From: Pseudo-nitzschia pungens
Lineage: Eukaryota > Bacillariophyta > Bacillariophyceae > Bacillariales > Bacillariaceae
Length of the DNA: 64,000 nt
Reading direction: 5' to 3'
NCBI GenBank assembly: GCA_037355855.1
Contig: CM074761.1
Span: 5,785,346-5,849,345 of the forward strand
Both the position numbers and the translations under genes were made by a program. This document shows, piece by piece, positions 1 to 10,744 of the stretch (position 1 is its first letter; every line of letters begins with the position of its first letter). The notes below the pieces were generated by a model, which did not search any database, was not told the DNA's origin, and saw only the letters and a list, made by a program, of their open reading frames with translations.

Positions 1-1
1 T

Positions 2-1971
2 GACAAAGAAATGCTTTGTATTGTGGAAGTCTTCAAAGAATATCGGACTATTCTTTGGGGTGCAATTATTTTTGTTTACACTGACCATGAAAACCTCACT
101 CGTCAAAATCTCCAATCCAACAGAATTATGACCTGGCGCATGCTCCTTGAAGATTTCAGTCCTGTTTTCAAGTTCATCCAAGGCAAAGACAACATCCTTG
201 CTGATGCCCTCTCGTGCCTTCCCTTGGAGGAGGAGCAGGGTTTGCCTTCTGTTTCTCCTTCCAAAGATTCTAAAGATTCAAAAGATCCAAACACTCAGCC
301 AATCTCCAAGGTTGACACTTCCGATCTTTCCATTGCTGATCTTTTTATCAATTACCCTGCAGATCTTCCTGCATACCCTATGCGTTTTGATGCTCTCGCC
401 AAGGCTCAAGCAGCAGATTCCACCATCCAGAACACCAAACATTATTCTACCAAAGATTTCGCTGGTACTGAACTCAAGGTTTATTCTAAAAATAACCAAA
501 CCAAGATTGTTCTTCCAAAAGCGCTTGTCCAAGACACCATCAACTGGTATCATCATGTCCTTGGTCATGCAGGCGCTGAACGTTTGACTAGAACCATCTC
601 CATGCTCATCTATTCTCCAGGCCTCAAGGATGCTGTTGCTGAATATTGCAAGACTTGTGATGCTTGTCAACGCCACAAAAATACCCACATTTCTTATGGG
701 CATCTTGCAACTCGTGAAGAACTCTCCATCCCTTGGGAAACTATTGCAATTGACACCATTGGCCCTTGGAACGTCAATATCCCAAATATTGGTAATGTTG
801 AATTTAATGGTTTCACCATTATGGATATGTGCACTAACTTGCTTGAAATCAAACGTGCTCCTCAGATGAACCCTTCAGGTAAAATGTCCATCTATTAAAT
901 TGTAACCGTGACACGATCCACTCCATATGCGCACCATGCGCAAAATAGTTTTCTACAGGGTTTCCAGTACTGGTTTCCAGTACTGCTTATAAACAAGCAG
1001 CAAACACAACAAGACAGCAACATCGATTCCCCGACAAGATTGCTGTCATCACTTCTTTAGTTTAACTCTGATTTGAATACCTTGATACCTACATCCTGCT
1101 CCCTGAGCAACTCCCTGTAGAACTACAAGCCTAGGATCTAACTGACTGTGCCAAGTGGTAGTTAGAATAGATTTGGCCAACTGTCTTCCCCTTTGGTCGT
1201 AGTGGTGAATCCGAGACTATCGATAGAACGGACCGGCACCTCAACCGGTTTGATTGCTCCTGCTGTATATCTCCAAGCTTGCCTTAGGACCTATCAGCCT
1301 AAAACCAGTTTCAGCTACATTTTATCACCATCTATGCATTAAATGATGCATGGCTTTCTCGCTATCCAAAACCCAACAGATGCATTTTTGATCAAGGTTC
1401 TGAATACCTCAATGTTGATTTTCAATCTCACCTTATTAACCTTGACATTAAGCCTGTTCCAACCACAGTCAAAAATCCTCAAGCAAATGCTGTTTTAGAA
1501 CGTGTGCATGATACTATGAAATCCGCCATGCGCACCGACCTTCATGCTAATCCTCCTCAGGATTTGCAACAAGCCATTGATCTCATTGATAATGTTTTTG
1601 CCTCTGCTCAATTTGCTGTCAGATGCACTGTGCATAAAACATTTGGTGTTTCACCTGGTGCTATTGCCTTCCATCGTGATATGTTCCTTCCAATTCCTAT
1701 CATCACTGATATCAAACTCCTCAGATCCAAACGCCAATCTGTCATTGATCAGAATGCGCTCAGAGAAAACAAGCGTCGTAAACACCATGACTACAACATT
1801 GGTGATCAGATCATGATTTTCAACTACAAGACTGATGCGCTTGGTTCCAGAGCAATTGGCCCATTCACCATCACTCAAGTCCACACCAATGGCACTGTAT
1901 CTTTCCTTCGCAATGAACACATCATTGAACGGATCAATCTCAGACGTATCAAGCCTTATCATTCCCCATGA
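2..1971 (+). pseudogene. Ty3/gypsy pol remnant (RNase H end + integrase), interrupted
   Basis: This is the 3' part of a gypsy-type pol and would have supplied RNase H and integrase to an LTR retrotransposon. Reading starts at the window edge inside RNase H (VYTDHENLT near residue 30, then DNILADALS). An integrase zinc-binding region follows (HHVLGHAG, then CKTCDACQRHK), then the first catalytic Asp context (WETIAIDTIGPW). The frame stops at 896 because of an inserted segment at 896–1327. It resumes at 1336 in the matching frame with ALNDAW and LSRYP, the second Asp region (FDQGSEY) and the Glu region (NPQANAVLERVHD), and ends at 1971 with a typical gypsy integrase C-terminus. The relation to the gypsy B pol in this window is close enough to align residue by residue across the gap. 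It is non-functional as it stands. Confidence 0.85.
896..1327. mobile_element. 432-bp insertion in gypsy pol with 8-bp TSD
   Basis: The integrase frame is broken exactly at 895/896 and resumes after a second copy of CCATCTAT (888–895 and 1328–1335). Removing 896–1327 plus one repeat restores an alignable integrase. The ends are TAAATTGTAACC on the left and GCTACATTTTATCA on the right, which are imperfectly inverted (TAAAwTGTArC, 3 bases from the right edge). No ORF is present. An 8-bp duplication with short inverted ends suggests a non-autonomous hAT-like DNA element, but the class is inferred. A solo LTR fits worse because the ends are not TG...CA. Confidence 0.6.
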
Positions 1972-2365
1972 GATCTTTCCAAGTTCAAGATCTATCTCGA
2001 AAAGAAAGATAATGTCGTATGTCTCAGAACTACGACACACAAGAAACAAACTATTTATGAATTAAGAAACAAACACTGTTTCTATCTACTTCAAGTTTCT
2101 CTATGACCAATGTCCCGACTCAGGTTCTCTATGACCTTTTAGGTTCTTTGAAGAACTGTTCTTTATGTTCTTTATGTTCTTCAAGACCATTCCGAGCTTC
2201 TCTACGTCTGTTTGTTTTAATCAAAGATAAAACAACACGACGTTGTATGAGAAACATTCTATTTTATATTTTATCTAATTTCATTCATAATTCTTTAATT
2301 CAGAAATTATCAACACATCTATTTCTATCTTCTATCTTCGGTCTTTTTCTTCTGGTTTCCGGAGA
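1972..2365. other. Gypsy 3' flank, no gene
   Basis: This is the sequence after the pol stop. A purine-rich run (cgaaaagaaagat) ends near 2010 and is followed by TGTCGTATG at 2013, a possible 3' LTR start. The far LTR end and a partner LTR were not found, so this is a guess. The rest is AT-rich without coding signal. Confidence 0.3.
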
Positions 2366-2773
2366 TACGACAGTACTTAGAGTGTCCTCAAAACTGTCCT
2401 CAAAACTGTCCTCAAAACAATTGTCCTCAAAAGGTGTCCTCAACGATTTTGTCCTCAACAGACTGTCCTCAACCATTATGTCCTCAACAATTATGTCCTC
2501 AACATTTTGTCCTCAACCTCAACGTTGAAGTCAAAGAGGTTGAGGACAAAACATTGAGGACATAATTGTTGAGGACATAATGGTTGAGGACTGTCTGTTG
2601 AGGACAAAATCGTTGAGGATTGAGGACAAAGATGAGGGTTGAAGACCGTTAATGCTCTTCTCTTAATTATTAAAAATATAGAAGAGCCTTTATTGCCCTA
2701 AGATTTTTTTGAGAGTAATTAGTCCCGCATGAAAATGGAAATTTTCCAGAAAAGTTTTTTTTCCATAATGTTC
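2366..2773. repeat. Long hairpin element, copy 1 (GTCCTCAAC arms)
   Basis: The left arm (about 2380–2520) is built from repeats of tGTCCTCAAC with variable 4–5-base spacers. The right arm (about 2540–2630) is its reverse complement in the same spacer order, so the whole folds into a long imperfect hairpin. The right flank (2700–2773) ends in ccataatgttcc. A second copy at 55687–56220 shares the arms, and there both ends carry ggaacattatgg as terminal inverted repeats. The left end of copy 1 is not clearly preserved. No ORF has coding character. Confidence 0.7.
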
Positions 2774-2816
2774 CAGTAAGTTCTTACCTCAAAAATGTTG
2801 GAAAAGAATGATCCAG

Positions 2817-3228
2817 GAACATGGTCGATTTAATTTTGTTTAAGAATTTAAATTTTTCCAGTCCCCCGCGCACCACTCAGCGCTTGGTGTCACTTTGACA
2901 CCCGGGGTCACTTTGACACCCAAAAGTATCAGCCGCGAGGAGTGTCAAGTGTTACTTTGACACCGGGTGTCACTTTGATACCGGGTGTCATTTTGACACT
3001 CGTTCGTACGTAGACAGCATTTTTCTACTTCTCTTGTGAGTGTCAAAGTGACACCCAGTGTAAAAATGACACCCAGTGTCACTTTGACCCCCAAAAGTAT
3101 CAGCGAGTGTCAAGTGTCAAATTGACACCAGGGGTCACTTTGACACCGGGTGTCATTTTGACACTGATTCAGTGTGGGGAGGGCCGGGAATTTTTGAAAT
3201 TTGTCAAAAAACAAAAATCAACCATGTT
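2817..3228. mobile_element. Palindrome-rich MITE, copy 1
   Basis: The terminal inverted repeats are GAACATGGTCGATTT at the left and AATCAACCATGTT at the right, flanked on both sides by CCAG (2813–2816 and 3229–3232), a possible target duplication. The interior is mostly the motif GTGTCAnnnTGACAC repeated with spacers such as CCGGG. Each unit is nearly self-complementary. A second copy lies at 39212–39606. There is no coding capacity. Confidence 0.7.
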
Positions 3229-3254
3229 CCAGAAAACTAAGGTTTGCCGTATGA

Positions 3255-3866
3255 CAATATTCTGACAATTATGTGGGACTGAATCCAGAGTACAGAAGGT
3301 ATGGCAGTGAAAATGAGGATTTCTATTACTTTGTGACTCGGATTCTATCAAGCATCTGTCCAATACAGAGGGATTACAAAAACAGAAAGACAACATGTTT
3401 GATAAGTGAAATTTTCACAGTTACCGATGAAGCATTTACATTGATGATGATTCATAACGAGTATCATGTTTGGGTGAATCATGTTGAACAAAAGGGAAAG
3501 GGCAGCGGCCAGATTGTGAGAAGGAAGAAAAAGAAATTTTGTGATCAGTATAGTGGACAGCAGCAATCGTGGGCGAAGGAAGGTCTAGCACTGTTCAATA
3601 ACTTGTGCAGGGAGATTGATGTGCTGAGGAGAGAATGTGAGGAAAGGTTGAGAGAGAGGCTCCGTCGCGAGACTGAGAACAATGAAAACAACACCAGTCC
3701 ATCAGATGAAGACTGCGGGCTGGAGGAAGAAGTTGCGGAATACATTAGTCCAGAGCTAAAAGCTTTGCTAGATGTAAAGGAAGAGGGGGAGAACTTTACT
3801 GGCGGTACCGATACAGGTGGTGAACAAGGACTTATGGATGAAATTATCACGATGGCCATTATTTAA
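3255..3866 (+). CDS. Orphan ORF, N-terminally incomplete, acidic tail
   Basis: This open frame of about 200 codons has no convincing start codon. The frame is open from 3255 just inside the MITE edge and the first ATG is far inside (near 3447). It encodes a basic middle segment (VRRKKKKF), the region SWAKEGLALFNNL, a charged stretch likely to form a coiled coil (REIDVLRRECEERLRERL), and an acidic C-terminus. I do not recognise the family. It could be the last exon of a gene, or the C-terminal part of a transposon-associated protein truncated by the adjacent MITE. Composition is more protein-like than in neighbouring ORFs, but expression is unproven. Confidence 0.4.
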   Translation, partial: QYSDNYVGLNPEYRRYGSENEDFYYFVTRILSSICPIQRDYKNRKTTCLISEIFTVTDEAFTLMMIHNEYHVWVNHVEQKGKGSGQIVRRKKKKFCDQYSGQQQSWAKEGLALFNNLCREIDVLRRECEERLRERLRRETENNENNTSPSDEDCGLEEEVAEYISPELKALLDVKEEGENFTGGTDTGGEQGLMDEIITMAII

Positions 3867-4480
3867 AAATTGTTGGTAGTAAATTTGTGTGGTGTGCATG
3901 AGAAAATTGAACATAGAATAACAATTATTACAGTAATTTTAATATTTATCAAAAGAAAGACTTGTATTTTGCATCATAGTAGTGTTTCAGTATTTTTTCA
4001 TGAGGGTCGCGATTCCTGGGCTTGGGGTAATAATTGTGATTTTTGTGATGAATTTCTTGAGGGGTGTGATGGGAAATAATTTGTATCGTGGTGAGAATTT
4101 CTGCAACAGTGTCGTAATATATAACGATGGTAGGGTCGGTAATAATGAGTCAGATTAAGAAAATTGGGGGAAGGGGGAAAATATTTTGAGAAAAGAATTC
4201 AAAAAATCACGAGAAAATTAGAATGGGGTTGATTAATTTGATTAAGTGACTGAAGAAAATATTTGAGTCTTACAAAAAAAATTTGGGTCCGGTTCGATTT
4301 TTTTCTCTTTTTCTCGACGTTGAGGTAGTAACTCGGTCGCGATTGGGGTTGAGAATCGTGAGAGGGCTACGAATGGAGCTACATCAAAAATGAGCCAGGA
4401 ATAAATCGCGACCCCCCCAAATAAATTCTTGAGAGGGGTCACGAACCAGTTTTCGGACGATGTAATCCATGTCAAAAATA
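3867..4480. other. AT-rich stretch without gene
   Basis: Low-GC sequence with short ORFs on both strands and no recognisable coding, RNA or mobile-element signal. Confidence 0.5.
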
Positions 4481-4918
4481 CTAATACTAGTAGTACTAGT
4501 GGTGGTACTAGTAGTAGTAGTAGTAGTATGAGGAATGCTGCTGCTGGGTAGTACTAAGTGTGTTAATATTTGCTCGTCAGCATAAAATCAAGGGGATAGC
4601 AATAACAACAACAGCAGCACGCCGAGTGATGGCAAATAGTGAGACTACAGCAGGATACTGTTCAAGTGTTATTGCATACACTCAGTTACTACAAGATACT
4701 CCCCTAGTAGAGGTACAAAGGAATTGATTGAAAGGGGAGGGTATGATAGGTCTTTATTTTAAGGTTGAAGAAGAAAAAGAAAAGTGGGAGCTGAGCCAAA
4801 GTGCTCAGCTCTGTGGTGTGACAGCTTGCTGCTTCACTGTCTCGTATAATAGTAATAATAATAGCTCTGTAGGTTCAGTACTGTGATATACGGAGTATCA
4901 TGATGCGGAGTAGCGTTT
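4481..4918. repeat. TAG/GTA microsatellite and unremarkable flank
   Basis: About 4481–4535 is an imperfect (TAG)n / ACTAGT run. The remainder up to the minisatellite contains no gene that I can support. Confidence 0.6.
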
Positions 4919-5170
4919 AGCGAGCGCTAGCTTGGAGCACTAGCTCGGAGCGCTAGCTTGGAGCGCTAGCTTGGAGCGCTAGCTCGGAGCGCTAGCTCGG
5001 AGCGCTAGCTCGGAGCGCTAGCTCGGAGCGCTAGCTTGGAGCGCTAGCTCGGAGCGCTAGCTCGGAGCGCTAGCTCGGAGCGCTAGCTCGGAGCGCTAGC
5101 TCAGAGCGCTAGCTCAGAGCGCTAGCTCAGAGCGCTAGCTCAGAGCGCTAGCTCAGAGCGCTAGCTCGGA
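4919..5170. repeat. 13-bp minisatellite (gagcgctagctcg)n
   Basis: About 19 head-to-tail copies of a 13-bp unit. The unit contains the overlapping palindromes AGCGCT and GCTAGC. Variation is mostly c/t and g/a at one position (ctcg, cttg, ctca), and variants are clustered, which is typical of local slippage. Confidence 0.95.
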
Positions 5171-5405
5171 GCTAGACCATAGTATGTTAGCGTACCAACA
5201 ACTATCTCAAGAAAGCATTAGCAACCTTAACCTTGTACCACCATGCTACAGTCAGTGTGCTATCTCGATGCTATACCCGGGGTCCGTGTAACTGGTACAA
5301 ATTGTACGCAAGGACCCTGGTATCTTGTAGTTAGCACCCCATACACCTTGTAATAAGCCTGTTACTAAGCCTGTCACTAAGCCTGTTGCTAAGCATTTAG
5401 CACAC
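5171..5405 (-). repeat. Spacer belonging to the GTACCAG repeat family
   Basis: This stretch is similar on the opposite strand to 34690–34870. Shared blocks include tagcaaccttaacctt, gtaactggtacaaat and taagcctgttgctaagc. It links the two flanking minisatellites to a dispersed non-coding repeat family also seen at 36.9–37.7 and 54.3–55.6 kb. Confidence 0.6.
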
Positions 5406-5908
5406 AGCTCTAGCACACATTTCTAGTAGCACACAGCTCTAGCACACAGCTCTAGTAGCACACAGCTCTAGCACACAGCTCTAGCACACAGCTCTAGCAC
5501 ACAGCTCTAGCTAACAGCTCCAGCACACAGCTCCAGCACACACCAGCTCCAGCACACAGCTCTAGCACACAGCTCTAGCACACAGCTCTAGCACACAGCT
5601 CTAGCACACAGCTCTAGCACACAGCTCTAGCACACAGCTCTAGTACACAGCTCTAGCACACAGCTCTAGCACACAGCTCTAGCACACAGCTCTAGCACAC
5701 AGCTCTAGCACACAGCTCTAGCACACAGCTCTAGCACACAGCTCTAGCACACAGCTCTAGCACACAGCTCTAGCACACAGCTCTAGCACACAGCTCTAGC
5801 ACACAGCTCTAGCACACAGCTCTAGCACACAGCTCTAGCACACAGCTCTAGCACACAGCTCTAGCACACAGCTCTAGCACACAGCTCTAGCACACAGCTC
5901 TAGCACCT
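5406..5908. repeat. 13-bp minisatellite (cacacagctctag)n
   Basis: Roughly 38 copies of a second 13-bp unit, nearly perfect over the last 300 bases. It has the same unit length as the upstream array but a different sequence. Both units contain agct and ctag cores. Confidence 0.95.
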
Positions 5909-5927
5909 TGTAGATAGTTACTGGAGG

Positions 5928-7675
5928 CTAGCATATGTAGCCCCAGTTGTACTTAACCATCTTGTCATGCTCCACTTTAATGGCTTTCTCCCATTCCTTT
6001 CTGTCAACTGTCTGCATTGCTTGCTTGTAGTTCATCACATTGAGCTCCTCTGTATTCCCGTAGTTCTCACCTGTTGCTCCAACAAGGAAAAGCTCTCCTC
6101 TGTCGTCCGATAGTGCTGCTGCCACCAATCGATGCTGTTTTGTTGCGTCTATGTACCCAAAAGCATGTTCCACTGATACAAATATTTTCTCTCCTTTTGT
6201 TAACGCGAATAAGACTGCCTCTTCCTCCATCATACTCTTGTCGTAGACCTCATCCAATGCAGCACTGGCATCTGCTTCGTCTAATCCTAGCAGACACGTT
6301 TCTTCTGCGTATCCATCTTGTATTGCGAGTGCTGCCAGCTCCATTCCATCGTGTGCCAATGGTGCTCTGATTTGTCTACCAGCTCGCGTCACAGCGCAAA
6401 TAATTCTTGTATCCGGGATACTTTCACTGCTGTCTTCTGTTTCATAACTTGCTTTGGATTCATCCACCAATTGTGCATCAAACAATGGTTGCTCAGCCTC
6501 AAAATCGATAAACTCTGTATGAATTGACTCATTAGTTTGACTGTTGGAACTGCCACTGCTGCTCCCATCAGTTTCCACGGACTGATCTTCTGTTGCGTTA
6601 ATATTATTCTCAACACCGTCGAATTCCACTTTTACTCCGGGCTTTGCTGTTTCCTCATAGTACATCCTCCCAAGCCACTGTACATCTCGTGAGTACAGCA
6701 GTTTCTTTGTGTGTGGATCATACATAACATAGCAGTCACCGGCATGATCTTCGGCATAATGGACAAACAAACATGTTTTGCCAGGTGCCTTCACTTTGGC
6801 CGTCCCTCTGGTGTGAGTCTTAACGACTCCTGCCATGCCTGTCACTTGCAGATTGTTGACCCATTTTGGCAAGCACCCATACATGTCCTCGTGCCTTGTT
6901 AATAGTTTGTTGTGTACTTTTACCATTGTCAGCATATCTGTTTGCGCCGCCCACTTAAGGAAGTGAGTAAACAGCACATATCTGTATTTATCAGGCACAT
7001 TTGCCGCTGCCAATGCTGAGCGTGTCTTCCCGCATAGATGATAATATAGCTTGGTCTCCACACGAGAGTTCCTCTGAGGTGTCTTTGCTGTGTATTCAAA
7101 CTGCGCGTTCATTCTCCAGTCTTTTCCACCATTTAATGCGCTCTCAAACTTGTAGTTCTCCCCGCCATCATCGCACCGAATATACTCAATCGGTTTGCCA
7201 TTCTTCTTGAAGCGATTGAACTTGGTACAGAAGTCTTGAATAAATCCTTTCTTCGACTTGTACCAACCCATGATAGTTCCTCCGGTTAGACCCTCAACCG
7301 CCACTGTCAGACAGTTGTTGTATGGGAATACTACTCTTCCCTTCTTAGGTTCTTTGAGTGAGAGTCCATCGAGGTACCACTTCTGTCCAATCTTTGTGGC
7401 AGCAACTCTCTCGCCACCACCGAGATTGACCTGTCGGGCTTTTCCCACAGCGCATGCCTCACATGGTTGTTGTTTCGTATCCTTCAGCCTCCAGCCCAGA
7501 TGTTTGGCTGTTTGTTTAGTGCTTCTAATATTTGCATGTCCACACATTTCATGTGCTTGTTGGATTGTGATTCCTTCTGTAGTTTGTTGTCGAGTTACCA
7601 ACGCGCACTCTGCTGGGCCATTGTTGTTTGTGCGATCGATCCTCAATGCCCACAGTTTTCCTTCTGTCGAGTGAA
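5928..7675 (-). pseudogene. Copia A pol: integrase and start of RT
   Basis: This continues the copia polyprotein after the gypsy B insertion. It encodes the gag-pre-integrase zinc region (AHEMCGHANI, then CEACAVGKA), then the integrase core with Asp in YLDGLS, Asp in CDDGGENYK and Glu in RNSRVETKLY. A long acidic Ser-rich linker follows, then the first residues of the RT domain (EWEKAIKVEHDKM), where it is cut off. The open frame extends upstream to 7850, but those first 58 codons are gypsy B LTR and not copia. In the intact element, integrase would insert cDNA into the nuclear genome. Confidence 0.8.
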
Positions 7676-7998
7676 TGTGACACTGTAGCGTAGCTACATT
7701 CACGAATGAATAATTAAACGAATCCCATACAGGAATCAAATATATGTTGATATTCAACGAGGGATACATTCGATATGTGTCCCAATTATTATGGTTGAGT
7801 CCCAGAAGATAATATATGCCTAATCGTGGGAACCGACAATGAAACAACATTTATGGCAGAGCATGCCAAAATGTGGCTATGCTCGCGACCTCAATTTTTA
7901 TATGTTTCCATTTATAATTCGTGTAACAATATTTCGTAAAGTATCTAAACATTCACAATATTCATACCACTCCGAAATTTCTACCTTAACGTGTAACA
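7676..7998 (+). repeat. Gypsy B 5' LTR
   Basis: A 323-bp direct repeat with 16203–16525, bounded by TG...CA. It would carry promoter and polyadenylation signals. The sequence ends ACGTGTAACA, directly against the palindrome CAGTAATTACTG. Confidence 0.93.
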
Positions 7999-8010
7999 CA
8001 GTAATTACTG
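7999..8010 (+). promoter_or_regulatory. Palindromic putative primer-binding site, gypsy B
   Basis: CAGTAATTACTG, a perfect 12-bp palindrome, immediately follows the 5' LTR. The same sequence abuts the 5' LTRs of C (12116–12127, minus) and F (60875–60886). It does not start with TGG, so it does not match the usual complement of a mature tRNA 3' CCA end. Confidence 0.6.
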
Positions 8011-8116
8011 TTTATCTTTAAGTAGAAAGACAGTAACTATCAGTACTGAAGAAACTCATCTCCGAAAACACCGATAGCCTCAACAACAGAGGCAACCTGT
8101 ATCTCCAACAAACACC

Positions 8117-9163
8117 ATGGCAGGTCTATACAGAGACCCACCGATCTCCTACAAAAGCTCCTTCAATCGAATGAAGCCCAAGCTTTTTACACTGTACAAC
8201 ACCGACGCCGACGGCAACACCGACAGTATCAAGGTCCCCCTTTTTACAGAAAAAGGAGGCCTGGAAGAACTCTTATTTGTCGAAGAATCATTCCGAAACG
8301 CCGCCAAACTCATACAGCTTCCAGTCAGCAAACACCTCACCCACTTCAGCCGCTGCCTCACGACTGATGCGCAGAGCAAGTGGAACAACATGATACAAGA
8401 CCCTCTAGATCCCGACAATCTCCAATATGAAGAAGAAGAGATTGGAGGATATGAACAAGCCATTTTGGACTTCACCAAGTTCTATTGCAATGCCAGAGAT
8501 GCACGAGACATCATGCACACCTATCTACGAAGCAACGACTGCAGAAAGACACCAGCAATGACTTGTAAAGATCACGCCGACCGAATTATAATCCTCATGA
8601 AATACACCAGAAAACTGGATGGAAGCAGCGCTCCTCTCTCCAAGGTGGAGAAATTAACCATTCTCCTACACTCCTTTCCAGCGTCATGGATCGAACACTA
8701 CGGCATGATCCACAGTGGCATACACGAAGATACCACTGTCCAATTCATTGTCGATCACATGAGCTGCCACGAGAGACAAGCTAACAAAAAGAGCAACAAG
8801 AACAACAACAAACAACAGAAACGCTCGAACAATTCTTCAAACAACAGCAACTCTCGAAAGCGCAACTCGCATTCCAACCACAAGGGAAACAACAACAAGA
8901 AGAAGTCTAACCCGTGTCGCATCCCCGGACACAATCATGATTGGTCCGAATGCCCGAAGAACAAGTTCTCCAAGAACTACAACAAGAATGGCACTCATCA
9001 GAAGACAGGAACAGGAGAGACCTTTCATACCCACACTCACTTTGCCCCTGGCAGCAACGAGTCCTTCCAAGCCCACATGAAAGCAGCAATGGAATCATAC
9101 CATTCTGAACATGGTGGACGCACTGAAAGAAGTATCGATGGGGAACTTGTTTGGCTCCCCTGA
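8117..9163 (+). CDS. Gypsy B Gag
   Basis: 348 codons from ATG, the first ATG of the element (MAGLYRDPPISY). Gag would form the virus-like particle and bind the element RNA. The first 220 residues are a capsid-like helical region shared with C and F. Then come an Asn/Lys/Ser-rich basic linker and the motif CRIPGHNHDWSEC at about residues 267–279, a C-x4-H-x-H-x4-C arrangement instead of the classical CCHC knuckle. The ORF ends in VWLP followed by UGA. The same frame stays open afterwards and becomes pol, so a Gag-Pol product by readthrough is plausible. Confidence 0.88.
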   Translation: MAGLYRDPPISYKSSFNRMKPKLFTLYNTDADGNTDSIKVPLFTEKGGLEELLFVEESFRNAAKLIQLPVSKHLTHFSRCLTTDAQSKWNNMIQDPLDPDNLQYEEEEIGGYEQAILDFTKFYCNARDARDIMHTYLRSNDCRKTPAMTCKDHADRIIILMKYTRKLDGSSAPLSKVEKLTILLHSFPASWIEHYGMIHSGIHEDTTVQFIVDHMSCHERQANKKSNKNNNKQQKRSNNSSNNSNSRKRNSHSNHKGNNNKKKSNPCRIPGHNHDWSECPKNKFSKNYNKNGTHQKTGTGETFHTHTHFAPGSNESFQAHMKAAMESYHSEHGGRTERSIDGELVWLP

Positions 9164-9617
9164 CTTCATGGCTCCAAGCCACCAAAGAAGCCCCGCGCTT
9201 CACCAAAACCAGCAATCACCTTGCCTCCAGCTCCCCAGGAACTGGATGCCAGCACAGCCCTGCTGTCTGGGATGACGCATGGAGGAGATCTCCCAGATAA
9301 AGAGGGGAAGGTGTAACACTCTAGGGTAGAATTAGATGGAGTGGTACGCGATAGAGGTATTTTAATAAAGAATAATTATAAAATTGTGAATGGTTGAATA
9401 CTTTACGAGATGGGAATGATTCCTTGAGTATGGGATGAATGAGCGATCGAAGATTATCAGCGAGTCATGAGACTCTTGATATTTATCTTGATACTTGAAT
9501 ATCGAACTGTAAGTATATACTGAACATACATACATGAATACCACATATATTGGAGTACATGCGGGATTCAATAATCATTTAGAGACTATCGTAGGATCGT
9601 AACATTAACATGTTACA

Positions 9618-10744
9618 TAGTGCCCCAATGATTAGGTGAAGTTTGCATGTGGTTCAATACAATAAGGTTCGGAGTTGAATAGTATCGATGGAAAGAGATA
9701 TGCTTGTTCGGAGAACCGCCGGTTGAAGATGATATATGCTCTTTGAGATATTTCAGAAGATATATGGTAATGTAGATTGAACTGGGATTGAAGAAGGTTC
9801 TTCGCGATACTTTAGAAATCGAAGATTTGTTTCTTGTTCTTGAGAAGGGTCGTAAAGACATGGTAAAAATAGCAAAAAGAGTCGAAGAAAATTCTTTTCC
9901 TCCCCCAACTGTGATGTACCTCTCGGTGTAGTGGAGCTGATTTTAAATTGAATTCGGTTGATGTTTGAAATCGGTTGCTCGTGGTTAGGCATAAAAACAC
10001 CTCCTGTTGTAATAGGAGTTGAAGGTAGGTGAAAAGCCGGAGCGTTGAGTTGTTGTTGTCATTGTTCAAAGCCGTTGCTATGTCTGCGATTGTATAGTGA
10101 CGCAGAGAGGGGACGCATTGTTAGTTACGGTTTGAATCGATGTGTAAATTCAGTTGCGATTTGCCGGATACTTTGCCGGTCTTTATTTAGGTGTATTTGC
10201 AGCAGTCGACTGGAGTTCTGAATTTTTGTAACTTCAGAGCACCTCTGTGGATTTTGAATATGGTTTTTGTGGGATTGCTCTTTTATCTTTGGAGCTCCCT
10301 GTGGACTATTCGTTTGTCCGGAACAAGGTTGGCCTTGTTATTGCTGCTGTACCCTTTAGTTTGTTTGCGTCTGTACCCTTATCGATATCGATATTGTCGA
10401 TTCGATTGATTGATTGATTCATGGCATTCTTAGCGTCTGTACCCATTGCAACTGGTTCGCGTCCGAACCGATCTGCGTCCAGATCTTTATTGCGATTTAA
10501 TGTGATTCTCTCGTTTGCCATAACTGAATCGTTTATTTTATTTGGTTGATTGTTGCCGTCACTTGTGGATCGGACTGAGCGCTTTGATTTAGTTCGAACA
10601 TTGTGTTTGCAACAGGGCTCATCTCTGTAGGTTCCTTCCCTCCTTTCTGGGGGTTCTCCTCTATGCGTCTTCCCAGTCAGCAGGGCTGAGCTGGCATCCA
10701 GGTCCAGGGGAGCTGGAGGCACAGTGCTGTATTGTTGTTTGGTA
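9618..10744 (-). other. Non-coding or degenerate tail of element C
   Basis: Between gag and the 3' LTR of C. The part at about 10306–10744 still resembles the N-terminal pol linker of B and F (PPAPLDLDASSALL) but in a frame shifted from gag. It then decays to CAA-rich spacer. The block 10190–10340 is homologous to 46545–46710 in element E. No enzymatic domain is present. Confidence 0.65.

Noticed and set aside
896..1327. Solo LTR
   Set aside because: The ends are not TG...CA at positions consistent with the restored reading frame, and the duplication is 8 bp, not 5.
4919..5908. CRISPR-like array
   Set aside because: Units are contiguous 13-mers without unique spacers, and the genome is eukaryotic. 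These are minisatellites.
7676..7850. N-terminal extension of the copia A integrase ORF
   Set aside because: Those codons are the gypsy B LTR read backwards. The same sequence recurs in the 3' LTR without any integrase.
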